Shown here in pieces: positions 10,262 to 22,030 of a stretch of 64,000 nt of DNA (position 1 is the first letter of the stretch; every line of letters starts with the position of its first letter). Both the position numbers and the translations under genes were made by a program. The stretch comes from Azorinus chamasolen (lineage: Eukaryota; Mollusca; Bivalvia; Cardiida; Solecurtidae), in contig OY755244.1 in assembly GCA_963576725.1 (NCBI GenBank), forward strand, positions 81,525,121 to 81,589,120, given 5' to 3'. The notes under the pieces were generated by a model. It worked only from the letters and a program-made list of their open reading frames with translations. It was not told the DNA's origin and did not search any database.

Positions 10262-10505
10262 TTGCTAAATCATATTAGACTGACAACTATCTACACATAT
10301 TTACATATTAGCCTGACAAAGATCTACAAATTAAGTTAACAAAGATCTACATATTAACCTGACAACGATTTACACATAACCCAACGACGATTTATATATT
10401 AGCCTGACAACGATTTACACATTAGCCTGGCGACGATTTATACATTAGCCTGACAACGATCTACACATTAGCTTGACAACGATTTACACATTAGCTTGAA
10501 AACGA
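10262..10505. repeat. Degenerate 22-24 bp minisatellite
   Basis: About ten copies of ATTAGCCTGACAACGATTTA plus CAC with substitutions. Some copies are truncated. Confidence 0.75.
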
Positions 10506-10794
10506 TCAACCAGTCCTGGTGCTGTCCTCATCCCGTACGATAAGTGCTAAGCGGGATCATCTGTCACTCTCAACCGACTTAAATATCATAGGATTTTGAC
10601 TTCTGATTTTGTTGAAATAGGGTCTCGTCTGGATACAAAATGTTTGGAAATACCATAATGGTTTCAGCCATAGTGGGCTGAAAGTTAATAGAATCAGTTT
10701 GCCTAACGGCGTTTCTAAGACAGGCACCACGATAGGTGTATACTGAGTACATCCTTTTACTATTAAACTAAAGTAATACGGTCACTTAAAACAA

Positions 10795-10940
10795 GTAGAA
10801 TTATGGATTTTTAAAGCAGGTGGTAGCTTAATGCAGGACTTGGTATGCATAAAGTGCCTATAGGAGCTTTCTGTAAATTACGTTTGCCTTGCATCAAGTA
10901 ACAACATTCTTTACAGACTCCTGTGTTAATAAAATATGTG
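10795..10940. mobile_element. Family B MITE, partial
   Basis: GCAGGTGGTAGCTTAATGCA on the left and GCCTTGCATCAAGTAAC on the right flank a CCTATAGGAGCTTTCTG centre. The terminal TACAGTAAAACC is not clear. Confidence 0.65.
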
Positions 10941-10979
10941 ATCGTACTAGCAAAACATTTGCTGTAATTGACAGGAGCA

Positions 10980-13525
10980 CATGTAGCTGTTTGATATCAG
11001 ATGTATGGTACATGTACCAGGCTCGAGTATCACCTTCTGAATATCACATGTAGCTGTTTGATATCAGATGTATGGTACATGTACCAGGCTCGAGTATCAC
11101 CTTCTGCATATCACATGTTGTTGTTTGATATCAGATGTATGGTACATGTACCAGGCTCGAGTATCACCTTCTGCATATCACATGTAGCTATTTGATATCA
11201 GATGTATGGTACATGTACCAGGCTCGAGTATCACCTTCTGCATATCACATGTAGCTGTTTGATATCAGATGTATGGTACATGTACCAGGCTCGAGTATCA
11301 CCTTCTGCATATCACATATAGTTGTTTGATATCAGATGTATGGTACATGTACCAGGCTCGAGTATCACTATCTGCATATCACATGTAGCTGTTTGATATC
11401 AGATGTATGGTACATGTGCCAAGCTCGAGTATCACCTTCTGCATATCACATGTAGCTGTTTGATATCAGATGTATGGTACATGTACCAAGCTCGAGTATC
11501 AACTTCTGCATATCACATGTAGCTGTTTGATATCAGATGTATGGTACATGTACCAAGCTTGAGTATCACCTTCTGCATATCACATGTAGCTGTTTGATAT
11601 CAGATGTATGGTACATGTACCAGGCTCGAGTATCACCTTCTGCATATCACATGTAGCTGTTTGATATCAGATGTATGGTACATGTACCAAGCTCGAGTAT
11701 CACCTTCTGCATATCACATGTAGCTGTTTGATATCAGATGTATGGTACATGTACCAGGCTCGAGTATCACCTTCTGCATATCACATATAGCTGTTTGATA
11801 TCAGATGTATGGTACATGTACCAGGCTCGAGTATCACCTTCTGCATATCACATGTAGCTGTTTGATATCAGATGTATGGTACATGTACCAAGCTCGAGTA
11901 TCACCTTCTGCATATCACATGTAGCTGTTTGATATCAGATGTATGGTACATGTACCAGGCTCGAGTATCACCTTCTGCATATCACATATAGCTGTTTGAT
12001 ATCAGATGTATGGTACATGTACCAGGCTCGAGTATCACCTTCTGCATATCACATGTAGCTGTTTGATATCAGATGTATGGTACATGTGCCAAGCTCGAGT
12101 ATCACCTTCTGCATATCACATATAGCTGTTTGATATCAGATGTATGGTACATGTACCAGGCTCGAGTATCACCTTCTACATATCACATGTAGCTGTTTGA
12201 TATCAGATGTATGGTACATGTACCAAGCTCGAGTATCACCTTCTGCATATCACATGTAGCTGTTTGATATCAGATGTATGGTACATGTACCAGGCTCGAG
12301 TATCACCTTCTGCATATCACATATAGCTGTTTGATATCAGATGTATGGTACATGTACCAGGCTCGAGTATCACCTTCTGCATATCACATGTAGCTGTTTG
12401 ATATCAGATGTATGGTACATGTGCCAAGCTCGAGTATCACCTTCTGCATATCACATGTAGCTGTTTGATATCAGATGTATGGTACATGTACCAGGCTCGA
12501 GTATCACCTTCTGCATATCACATGTAGCTGTTTGATATCAGATGTATGGTACATGTACCAAGCTCGAGTATCACCTTCTGCATATCACATGTAGCTGTTT
12601 GATATCAGATGTATGGTACATGTACCAGGCTCGAGTATCACCTTCTGCATATCACATGTAGCTGTTTGATATCAGATGTATTGTACATGTACCAGGCTCG
12701 AGTATCACCTTCTGCATATCACATGTAGCTGTTTGATATCAGATGTATGGTACATGTACCAAGCTCGAGTATCACCTTCTGCATATCACATGTAGCTGTT
12801 TGATATCAGATGTATGGTACATGTGCCAAGCTCGAGTATCACCTTCTGCATATCACATGTAGCTGTTTGATATCAGATGTATGGTACATGTACCAAGCTC
12901 GAGTATCACCTTCTGCATATCACATGTAGCTGTTTGATATCAGATGTATGGTACATGTACCAAGCTCGAGTATCACCTTCTGCATATCACATGTAGCTGT
13001 TTGATATCAGATGTATGGTACATGTACCAAGCTCGAGTATCACCTTCTGCATATCACATGTAGCTGTTTGATATCAGATGTATGGTACATGTACCAGGCT
13101 CGAGTATCACCTTCTGCATATCACATGTAGCTGTTTGATATCAGATGTATGGTACATGTGCCAAGCTCGAGTATCACCTTCTGCATATCACATGTAGCTG
13201 TTTGATATCAGATGTATGGTACATGTACCAAGCTCGAGTATCACCTTCTGCATATCACATGTAGCTGTTTGATATCAGATGTATGGTACATGTACCAAGC
13301 TCGAGTATCACCTTCTGCATATCACATGTAGCTGTTTGATATCAGATGTATGGTACATGTACCAAGCTCGAGTATCACCTTCTGTATATCACATGTAGCT
13401 GTTTGATATCAGATGTATGGTACATGTACCAAGCTCGAGTATCACCTTCTGCATATCACATGTAGCTGTTTGATATCAGATGTATGGTACATGTACATGT
13501 ACCAAGCACCTTCTGCATACCACAC
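10980..13525. repeat. 67-bp satellite array, 38 copies
   Basis: Each 67-bp unit begins CATGTAGCTGTTTGATATCA and contains the perfect 12-bp palindrome GGTACATGTACC plus CTCGAG and GATATC. Period 67 holds without slippage from unit 1 (10980) to unit 38 (13459), which is truncated and carries a 6-bp ACATGT insertion. Diagnostic variants (CATATAG, GTGCCAAG, CAAGC versus CAGGC) recur every five units in units 13-22, and a different five-unit pattern recurs in units 28-37. This indicates 335-bp higher-order repeats. Short open frames at both edges are incidental. Confidence 0.95.
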
Positions 13526-13567
13526 CATTACACCTATTAACACTTATCCGCCAATCCAAGATTTGGC

Positions 13568-13640
13568 TCTCATTTGCATAGAATTTGGACCCTGATGAGA
13601 CGCCGAGTAACTCCGCGTTTCATCTAGATCCAAGCTCGTT
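13568..13640. mobile_element. Family C hairpin
   Basis: TTTGGACCCTGATGAGACGC then CGAGTAACTCCGCGTTTCAT and CTAGATCCAAGC. It directly follows the 67-bp array. Confidence 0.7.
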
Positions 13641-13671
13641 CCCACTCGGTCAACAATTTCTCATAATCTTG

Positions 13672-13865
13672 ATTAGTTAGTTAAAACTTCCGTTCAATTA
13701 AAACTTGAGTTCAAATGATTTAAACATGAGTTCAATTAAAACTTGAGGTCAATTAAATCTTGATTAACGCTTGATACCAAATAAAACTTGAGACCAATAA
13801 GATTTTGAGACTAATAAAAAAAATGAAATAAAATTAAGACTTGAAACCAAATTGAAACACGAAAT
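13672..13865. repeat. Degenerate TTAAAACTTGAG repeat
   Basis: About ten diverged copies of an 18-20 bp unit around TAAAACTTGAGTTCAAT. A-rich, no coding capacity. Confidence 0.6.
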
Positions 13866-13869
13866 CAAA

Positions 13870-14608
13870 TTAACATCTTTTTCTTTTTAATACTATCGAG
13901 CGAGCACAAAAGAAAACTTTTGGTTTGGTTTGGGGTATACCTTCGAGCCAACACAGTATTTCACTGATATCGCGACGTCAAGGGCATTGCATAACAACAA
14001 TCATTCGGCCATGGATGTCCCTTAAAATATGCTAAGCAGAATTGAGTAGAAGTGAGTTGCATAAATGAGAAGTGATCGCTTTCCTCCTCTGGCATTTGTT
14101 TATATTTGCATCCATTATCAGACATCACCGAGAATTTAAAACATTTTACTCCGTTTGAAAGCCTGTGCTAATAAACGCATATCTCCCGCCCCAATCACCA
14201 GGCTTCAAAACCTGTGAAATCTATCTTTAGGCTTACCTTATGATGTGTTTTATGCCCATTGCGTCGGCATGAAGTGCTACATTCGCTTTCAAGATTTAAA
14301 TAATGCAATAACAGAAACGGCAGTTGCAAAAGGCATTCGATGCATATTCAAGGCAAGAAACATAGACATTTCCAAACCTTACCGGGTAAATAATTGATGT
14401 CAATCCACTGCCAAAGAGAATCAAAAACTTCGCGTTTCGACCCTGCTTAACAATCCGCCGGATCGATTGTGGAACACGGTGGTTGCAGTAAAGAATTCTG
14501 CCTGTTTATTCAGACTCAGTGTTTGGGGAAGATTGGAAAACTGGTGCTCGCATTGACAAAAGTATTGGGCGAAAGTGATCATTTAATAGAATGTGGAAGT
14601 TGCTATAG
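13870..14608. other. Low-repeat sequence, possible upstream region of a gene
   Basis: This is one of the least repetitive stretches. It lacks the four hairpin families and tandem arrays, and its base composition is more balanced near 14400-14560. It precedes the candidate first exon at 14609. No TATA box or initiator can be assigned with confidence. Confidence 0.3.
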
Positions 14609-14647
14609 ATGATGGAATATGCCTTTGGAGTGTTTCTCCTTTTAACT
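14609..14647 (+). CDS. Candidate first coding exon with signal-peptide-like start
   Basis: Two consecutive ATG codons open 13 codons encoding MMEYAFGVFLLLT, followed at 14648 by GTAAGTG, a near-consensus splice donor. A hydrophobic leader cut by an early intron is common in animal secreted or membrane proteins. I could not find the next exon, so the product is unknown. The short length means chance occurrence is quite possible. The downstream 21-bp satellite would then be intronic. Confidence 0.2.
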
Positions 14648-14956
14648 GTAAGTGTGAATATCTACATGAATTGTATTTTAAGGGGGATTGGATGATTTTA
14701 TCAGAAATGTCCTTGTTTGTTTATGATCTTTATTTGACGTAGCCTCGGTAGTTTAATTAACAGTTATATGTACACGAATCAATGCAGGCCCGTTTGTCTC
14801 GCTGTTATAGAGAAAGTCTTAATAAGAAAGTTGGGTCAGGATTATTTCTTGTAACCGTATATACGAATTCTTAGTTATACAGTATCTTGTTGTGAAAATT
14901 ATTCTCTGCCTAAATGACCTGTGTGTTTTTGTCAAATCTTTCAAAGAGTTTTTCTT

Positions 14957-15195
14957 AACCCTTTACCTCATGAATATCCGCGTAAGAAATGATGACTGTA
15001 GGACAATTAATTAGCCAAACATTTTTAACAGCATTTGTTACAAGGAAGCTTTTTACCGTGACAGAAATTATAGAATCAGATTTAATTATTCCATTAGTAA
15101 ACAGAGCAGACCCTGATCGGACGGCTCCTACAGGGTCTTCTCTGTTTGCAAAGTCGTTTGTATCAGGCATAGCGTTAATCCTATTAACATGCATA
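14957..15195 (+). mobile_element. Family A MITE, near full length
   Basis: Begins TTAACCCTTTACCTCATGAA, then GTAAGAAATGATGAC and AATTAATTAG. The core is GTAAACAGAGCAGACCCTGA...CTCTGTTTGCAAAG. The right hairpin arm is shortened: ACGGCTCCTACAGGGTC. Overlapping 70-80 codon frames on both strands are incidental. Confidence 0.8.
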
Positions 15196-15224
15196 TGTAA
15201 GTTTCATTTATAATATGTTTGACT

Positions 15225-15540
15225 TTATGTGATACATGTCCGGGGTATTATTGATGATCAGCAGTTTTACTAAAGGTCGTACGACTGAAATTATTGTAAG
15301 TCTTAACACACAACGATCGCAATTTGTAGTTTATTAGAACTAGCGATGACTTGCGCACACAAGAATGAGTCATTAGAACTCACGGTAATTATCGTTTATC
15401 TCTAATTGAACTCGTTAATACTACCCAATGACGGACATGGGAACTTTATACATTACTTTTGTCCTGCACTAAGGTAACATTTGATTTAAAAATCTAGAAT
15501 TGGAGTTCTTTTGAGTAGTCTTATTAGTTTTACTTTACTG
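15225..15540. other. Sparse region with partial family B arm
   Basis: TACATTACTTTTGTCCTGCA then CTAAGGTAAC at 15450-15475 and TTTACTTTACTGTATA near 15530 look like the right half of a family B element. Nothing else was recognised. Confidence 0.4.
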
Positions 15541-15661
15541 TATAACTTGGAAATACCTGAGCAACCGCTGTGAGTTGAACTCACGACTCCCTGAATATGA
15601 GTTGGTACAATACGACTGAGACAATGTTACCCAGTAGAAAAAAATGTTACAAATGTAAGTT

Positions 15662-15992
15662 TTGTGGATGGTTGTTGCATGGTACATCCGATTTACAGCC
15701 ATGCTAATTCTGACTGAGTTGTGGATGGTTGTTGCATGGTACAACCGATTTACAGCCATGCTAATTCTGGCTGAGTTGTAGATGGTTGTTGCATGGTATA
15801 TCTGGTTTACGATCATGCTAGTTCTGGTGTGGATAATTATGGCTGAGTTGTGGATGGTTGTTGCATGGTATATCTGGTTTACGATCATGCTAGTTCTGGT
15901 GTGGATAATTCTGGCTGAGTTTTGGATGGTTGCTGCATGGTATAGCTGGTTTACGATCATGCTAGTTCAGGTGTGGATAATTCTGGCTGAGT
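15662..15992. repeat. Minisatellite with 58-bp and 72-bp unit forms
   Basis: Five units begin TGTGGATGGTTGTTGCATGG. The first two are about 58 bp; the last three are about 72 bp because of an added GGTGTGGATAATT. Open frames on both strands here are repeat artefacts. Confidence 0.85.
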
Positions 15993-16119
15993 TGCCTCTC
16001 ATTAACCTTAATCTGCTCAATAATATTCCTTTCCCTATTGAACATACATGTAAGAAAGAATGACACCATGAAAATCTAACGTCTGATTGTTTATAATGGC
16101 ATATGTACAGAGTGTTGCT

Positions 16120-16275
16120 GGGTATTGGTTGAAGCTGTAGAGTCAGACCATTTATAATTTCATTAGTAAACTGAGCAGATCATGATCAGGTTGCTATTTC
16201 AGGGACCGTCTGATCAGGGTCTACCATGTTTGCAAATGCGTGAAACGGAGTTTATATGAAATAACTGGTTAAAAC
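16120..16275 (+). mobile_element. Family A MITE, partial
   Basis: Contains GTAGAGTCAGACCATTTATA, then GTAAACTGAGCAGATCATGA and TCAGGGTCTACCATGTTTGC. One arm of the inner hairpin is lost. Confidence 0.65.
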
Positions 16276-16665
16276 TTACTCATCTCTTTCTGAATATTAA
16301 TTAAACAAAAACTGTATCAAAATGTTTAACTAATTGAATTTTATGACAAACTGTGCATAACTTGATTAAAAGACTCCACCAGGAGCCCTTTGATCTAGAT
16401 GTACTGTTTGCAACTATCTTACATACTCATTTCCCGCACACTAACGGTTAATACTCACGTGATCCATTTCTTGTTACGCTCGTGTCGGTGGCGGCAAGGT
16501 TTTATCTATCTAAGTTGCATGGTGTTCAATGATAGTTTTCCTCTAGCATTTTAAATGTGAATCAGGCAATAAATTTAAGCAGGTGACGCATTATTTGACT
16601 GAGCTGAAGGTTAAATCCTGTACACGACTGATATTAGCAGAAAGTTTGGAGACGATAAAAAAAAT
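16276..16665. other. No gene recognised
   Basis: Contains AGACTCCACCAGGAGCCC at 16371 and CTAGATGTACTGTTTGCAA at 16395, possibly a decayed family A core. Otherwise unremarkable. Confidence 0.35.
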
Positions 16666-16667
16666 CG

Positions 16668-16972
16668 CCAGGTGCTAGGAAGGAGCGCTGTTACCATGTA
16701 CGTGAGTGATACGCCTTTAAACGTCTTTGCGCCAAGTGCTATAGGAAGGAACGCTGTTACCATGCACGTGAGTGATACGCCTTTAACGTCATTGCGTCAG
16801 GTAATATAGGAAGGAACCCTGTTACCATGTACGTGAGTGATACGCCTTTAACGTCATTGCGTCATGTGATATAGGAAGAAGCGCTGTTACCATGTACGTG
16901 AGTGATACGCCTTTAACGTCATTGCGTCAGGTGCTATAGGAAGGAAGGCTGTTACCATGTATGTGATTAAGT
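16668..16972. repeat. About 64-bp minisatellite, nearly 5 copies
   Basis: The unit contains TATAGGAAGGAACGCTGTTA then CCATGTACGTGAGTGATACG and CCTTTAACGTCATTGCGTCA. The last copy is truncated. Confidence 0.9.
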
Positions 16973-17360
16973 AGACCCAAATACGACAACTCTGTATAAG
17001 CCGTCTCAGCAGGCTCTACTGTTGTTACTTATTAAATAATATAAATCTGGTTCTGCACTTTCTGTGATGGCAAGAATCCTAAAGATATCTCAGCTCGTTC
17101 TCAAGTCAAGGATTTCGCTGGAAAGAAATGGACCAATATATGTCGCAGATTATATAATCTAAGATTCCAATTTTGCCTAATGTTACATTGCATACATGGT
17201 AACACTTGTTCTGTTGTAATGAGGTGTTTGTTCAGATTTGGATTTGGACTTTCGAATCGATCAGACTTTTGAGAAAATATTGACTGAGTGTCAAACAGTA
17301 TGGATAAGTTACTCAGCGCCTTATGTGTATTAAAGCTGTTTGATCGCCGCGATGAGCGGG
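16973..17360. other. No feature recognised
   Basis: Unique-looking sequence without a supported exon, tRNA or tandem repeat. Confidence 0.4.
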
Positions 17361-17366
17361 AGAAGA

Positions 17367-17497
17367 GTTAGATACAAATCGTTGTAAATACCCGAGGAAT
17401 GAACTCATGCCTACAGCACAGTAGATTAGATACAGCATACAGCGGAAGAAGGGTTAGATACAAATTGTTGTAAATACCCGAGGAATGAACTCATGCC
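17367..17497. repeat. Direct duplication about 82 bp apart
   Basis: GTTAGATACAAATCGTTGTA followed by AATACCCGAGGAATGAACTC and ATGCCT occurs at 17368 and 17450, with one mismatch. The intervening copy of GTAGATTAGATACAGCATAC resembles the 21-bp satellite unit that starts at 17698. Confidence 0.8.
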
Positions 17498-17564
17498 TGG
17501 CTGCATATACATAGAAAATATGTAAGACTTTCGGTATTCTTTGGAAGTTATGAAAACGAAGTGT

Positions 17565-17697
17565 AATGCCTTGGTTTTAAAACCAGAGGGTACCTTAATG
17601 TAAGACAAAAATGACAAGAAAAACTCCTACAGGAGCTTTCTGTATCACTTCTGCCTTGCATTAAGCAACCAGTTGTGTTTACATTCTCCTGTTTTAA
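17565..17697. mobile_element. Family B fragment at the left edge of the satellite
   Basis: TTTTAAAACCAGAGGGTACC, TTAATGTAAGACAAAAATGA, a CTCCTACAGGAG centre, and CTTGCATTAAGCAACCAG. It runs directly into the 21-bp array. Confidence 0.6.
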
Positions 17698-19855
17698 GTA
17701 GATACAGCCTACAGTACAGTAGATACAGCCTACATTACAGTAGATACAGCCTACAGTACAGTAGATACAGCTTACATTACAGTAGATACAGCCTACATTA
17801 CAGTAGATACAGTCTGCAGACTGTAGTACAGTAGATACAGCCTACAACACAGTAAATACAGCCTACTGTACAGTAGATACAGCCCACAGTACAGTAGATA
17901 CAGCCTACATTACAGTAGATACAGCCTACATTACAGTAGATACAGTCTACATTACAGTGAATACAGCCTATATTACAGTAGATACCGTACTGTAGATTCA
18001 GTATGTAACAGTAGATACAGCCTACATTACAGTAGATACAACCTACATTACAGTAGATACAGCCTACATTACAGTCGATACAGCCTATATTACAGTAGAT
18101 ACCGTACTGTAGATTCAGTATGTAACAGTAGATACAGCCTACATTACAGTAGATACAGCCCACAGTACAGTAGATATAGCCTAAATTACAGTAGATACAG
18201 CCCACAGTACAGTAGATACAGTCTACATTACAGTAGATACAGCCTACATTACAGTAGATACATCCTACATTACAGTAGATACAGCCTACAGTACAGTAGA
18301 TACAGCCCACAGTACAGTAGATACAGCTTACATTACAGTAGATAAAGCCTACAGTACAGTAGATACAGCCCACAGTACAGTAGATACAGCCTACATTACA
18401 GTAGATACAGCTTACATTACAGTAGATACAGCCCACAGTACAGTAGATACAGCTTACATTACAGTAGATACAGTCTACATTACAGTAGATACAGCCTACA
18501 TTGCAGTAGATACAGCCTACATTACAGTAGATACAGTCTACATTACAGTAGATACAGCCTACATTGCAGTAGATACAGCCTACATTACAGTAGATACAGT
18601 CTACATTACAGTAGATACAACCTACATTACAGTAGATACAGCCTACATTACAGTAGATACAGCCTACATTACAGTAGATACAGCCTACATTACAGTAGAT
18701 ATAGCCCACAGTACAGTAGATACAGCCGACATTGCAGTAGATACAGCCTACATTACAGTAGATACAGTCTACATTACAGTAGATACAGTCTACATTACAG
18801 TAGATACAGCCTACATTACAGTAGATACAGCCTACATTACAGTAGATACAGCCTACATTACAGTAGATACAACCTACATTACAGTAGATATAGCCCACAG
18901 TACAGTAGATACAACCTACATTACAGTAGATACATCCTACATTACAGTAGATACAGCCTACATTACAGTAGATACAGCCTACATTACAGTAGATACAGTC
19001 TACATTACAGTAGATACAGCCTACATTACAGTAGATACAGCCTGCATTACAGGAGATACAGCTTACAGTACAGCAGATACAGCCTACATTACAGTAGATA
19101 TAGCCTACATTACAGTAGATACAGCCTACATTACAGCAGATACAGCCTACATTACAGTAGATACAGCCTACATTACAGTAGATACAGCCTACTGTACAGT
19201 AGATACAGCCCACAGTACAGTAGATACAGCCTACAGTACAGCAGATACAGCCTACTGTACAGTAGATACAGCCCACAGTACAGTAGATACAGCCCACAGT
19301 ACAATAGATACATCCCACATTACAGTAGATACAGTCTACATTACAGCAGATACAGCCTACATTACAGTAGATACAGCCCACAGTACAGTAGATACAGCCT
19401 ACAGTAAGTAGATACAGCCCACATTGCAGTAGATACAGCCTACATTACAGTAGATACAGCCTACAGTACAGTAGATACAGCCTACATTACAGTAGATACA
19501 GTCTACATTACAGTAGATACAGCCTACATTACAGTAGATACAGCCTACAGTACAGCAGATACAGCCTACAGTACAGTAGATACAGCCTACATTACAGTAG
19601 ATACAGTCTACATTACAGTAGATACAGTCTACATTACAGTAGATACAGTCCACAGTACAGTAGATACAGCCTACATTACAGTAGAAACAGTCTACATTAC
19701 AGTAGATACAGCCTACGTTACAGTAGATACAGCCTACATTACAGTAGAAACAGTCTACATTACAGTAGATACAGCCTACATTACAGTAGATACAGCCCAC
19801 AGTTCAGTAGATACAGCCTACATTACAGAAGATACAGTCTACAGTACAGTAGATT
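17698..19855. repeat. 21-bp satellite array, about 103 copies
   Basis: The unit is TACAGTAGATACAGCCTACA plus T, with recurrent variants CCCACAG, TCTACAT and CTTACAT. Because the period is a multiple of three and most variants avoid stops, the minus strand is open for 527 codons (19381-17798) and again for 133 codons (19800-19399). It reads as a seven-residue CIYCNVG-type repeat. Two plus frames are also largely open. The two minus frames are separated by a 2-base deletion at about 19407. Two copies of a 100-bp block with CCGTACTGTAGATTCAGTAT occur at about 17985 and 18100. Confidence 0.95.
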
Positions 19856-19962
19856 CTGCCTTAAGCAACATTATAATGATTTGACACAGGAGTCATTAAA
19901 TACAGATGGTTGCTGAATGTAGGTCAAAAGTAATGCAGAAAACTCCAATAGGCCTCTTTTAA
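19855..19962. mobile_element. Family B fragment at the right edge of the satellite
   Basis: TCTGCCTTAAGCAAC at the junction, then GATGGTTGCTGAATGTAGGT and AAAAGTAATGCAGAAAAC. The satellite is thus bracketed by family B-like sequence on both sides. Confidence 0.5.
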
Positions 19963-20170
19963 TGGTAGCCAAAAATATCATCGGACATTGCTAACAAGTG
20001 TAGATTAGACTTTGTCACAACAGCTGATCTGGATCTACACATACATTAATTACAATGTTTGGGTACAAACCACACTACCTTATTTCCATTTTTATCAGTT
20101 AGATAGCGTAAGCTCAGTAAACAATGGAATGTTTAAGCCTTTGAATGCGGGAAACCACTGTACTGACACT

Positions 20171-20232
20171 GTAAACAGTGTAGACCTAGATCGGGGGCTC
20201 CCAGAGGATACTTCTGATCAGGATCTGCACTG
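20171..20232 (+). mobile_element. Family A hairpin core
   Basis: GTAAACAGTGTAGACCTAGA...GGGGGCTCCCAGAGG...TCTGATCAGGATCTGCACTG. Diverged centre. Confidence 0.65.
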
Positions 20233-20334
20233 AATGTCATTCATAATATTTTCATTCAACCCTTTCATAATGAATGAACTCTATACTGAAACACTGACAG
20301 GTCAGACTATACCCTTTGAATGCGGCAAACGAGT

Positions 20335-20470
20335 GCATTTTCATTTGCAATCAGTGTAGTAGACCCAGATCAGAGGACTGGGGGTTTTTTTTACTTATCA
20401 TTCAAAATCCTCTCGCAAATTTTACCCTTTCATACTGTACGGACTCTACTTATAAACAACGGTGGACTAT
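20335..20470 (+). mobile_element. Family A fragment
   Basis: CATTTGCAATCAGTGTAGTA then GACCCAGATCAGAGGACTGG. The right half is missing or degraded. Confidence 0.45.
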
Positions 20471-20681
20471 GCCACTCTGAAAATTCAGTGTTAAAAATGT
20501 GAACAGCTTATGAAAGTGACTCGAGGACATGTGCGAGTGTTTAACGAATAGGTCACATAGAATAAACACACGCGTTGTCGTCGGTTATTGTATATCGATT
20601 TTCAGAAGAGAAACGCCTCGTGTAATCTTCTGTTAATCTAGCCTTATAAGGAGACCATCACTATTGTTTGCAATAGATTCA

Positions 20682-20882
20682 TACAGTAAAGTACAGCTTA
20701 TTAATGCGGGCACATCATTTATTAACATAGGAGTCTATAAAAGCAAGTGGTTGCTTAACGCAGGACAAAACTAAAGTAGAAAGCTTTCGGCTTAACGTGT
20801 GGCCTGCATTAAACTGCCACCTGTTTTAAAATCCAGATTTATACTTCTTTTGAGTGGTAGTATTGGTGAGTCTTTACTGTAT
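20682..20882. mobile_element. Family B MITE, near full length
   Basis: Begins TACAGTAAAGTACAGC and ends GAGTCTTTACTGTA. Inner arms are GTGGTTGCTTAACGCAGGAC and GGCCTGCATTAAACTGCCAC. Length is about 200 bp. Confidence 0.8.
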
Positions 20883-20889
20883 AATAAGG

Positions 20890-22025
20890 GTACGGGGTAT
20901 GACATTGCCAGAAATTCTAAAGTTTGTGTCGTAATGGACATGTTTTATATCCCTTTTTTATAACATAACTCGTGGCCTCAGCGTGACGTAACACTATCAT
21001 TTATTTTTTGATAATCACGGGCATATATTCACTAGTGAATAACATTCGAACGACCGAACTTTATTCATACGCGCTGTCAAAACAAACAAACTGGCGGACG
21101 GTGATCGACCTACCTGTCCACGATTGAGTCACGATAGATGGCAAAGGATTGTTGGCACTTGCGCCTTAATTTCGATAAAATAATACAAATTGTAATCGCT
21201 GTCAGTAATTATATACAAAATGTATGCCAAAAAAGACCTACCAGCTTCTCTGACCCATACAATCCATTCTACATAGAAAATGTCTCCATAACTTTGCATT
21301 TTCTTCACCGCATGTCCTTTTGTTTATGCAGATTTCTACTCATAAAAATATCTTGTCAATCAACAACTATAGTAATCTGAATCCAGCACAGCACAAACAT
21401 ATTTCAAATATGCTATACTCAGGTGATCGCGAAAATCTTCCTCCTGTTCCAACACATTTTATGCAGCAGTTCGTACTGAATCTTTTGTCCATTTCTAACA
21501 TTTTCACTGAACTTGAATCGAGATTTTTTTCTCGGTGGAAATGTCCATGTCCATGTGTATACATACATGTACAACACTAATGAAGGGCTTAATATACCAA
21601 AACGAAGGCGCATTTCGAATCCCATTGACAGTGAGTGTCGGACGTGTTGGCGACTGTATGTGGGTCTTCATGTAAATGGCGCGCTTTACATAGACACATG
21701 TTGTGTACAATGACGTCATAATGTGACGTGTTTGTAACTATGTATGTCAAAACTGTAACTCAAAATTTATTTTGACGTGTTTCTGTATGTTTTTGTATCA
21801 TAAACTATCACAGTTAAATTGAATACCAGAGAGGTCTGAATTAGATCCTGGTTGATATGACAGTAAGTAAAAAAAAGTTGGAAAATTTGGACCTACTTTG
21901 TCCCAGTTACCTAGCGAACCTAATAACACCTTTCATTCATCATTTCTATATGTAAGGAGAATTTATAACAATCCACGTTACTGCTGAAATATTGGCTGCA
22001 AATAACATTTGTGTGTGTTATGTTA
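20890..22025. other. Low-repeat region without a supported gene
   Basis: Open frames of 60-90 codons on both strands between 21138 and 21719 overlap one another and show no recognisable domain. None has clear splice boundaries that would favour it. Confidence 0.4.
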
Positions 22026-22030
22026 TAAAT

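Noticed and set aside
15550..15640. tRNA-like sequence on the minus strand (GTGAGTTCAACTCAC)
   Set aside because: The B-box resemblance is weak (GAGTTCAACTC) and no A box or acceptor stem pairs.
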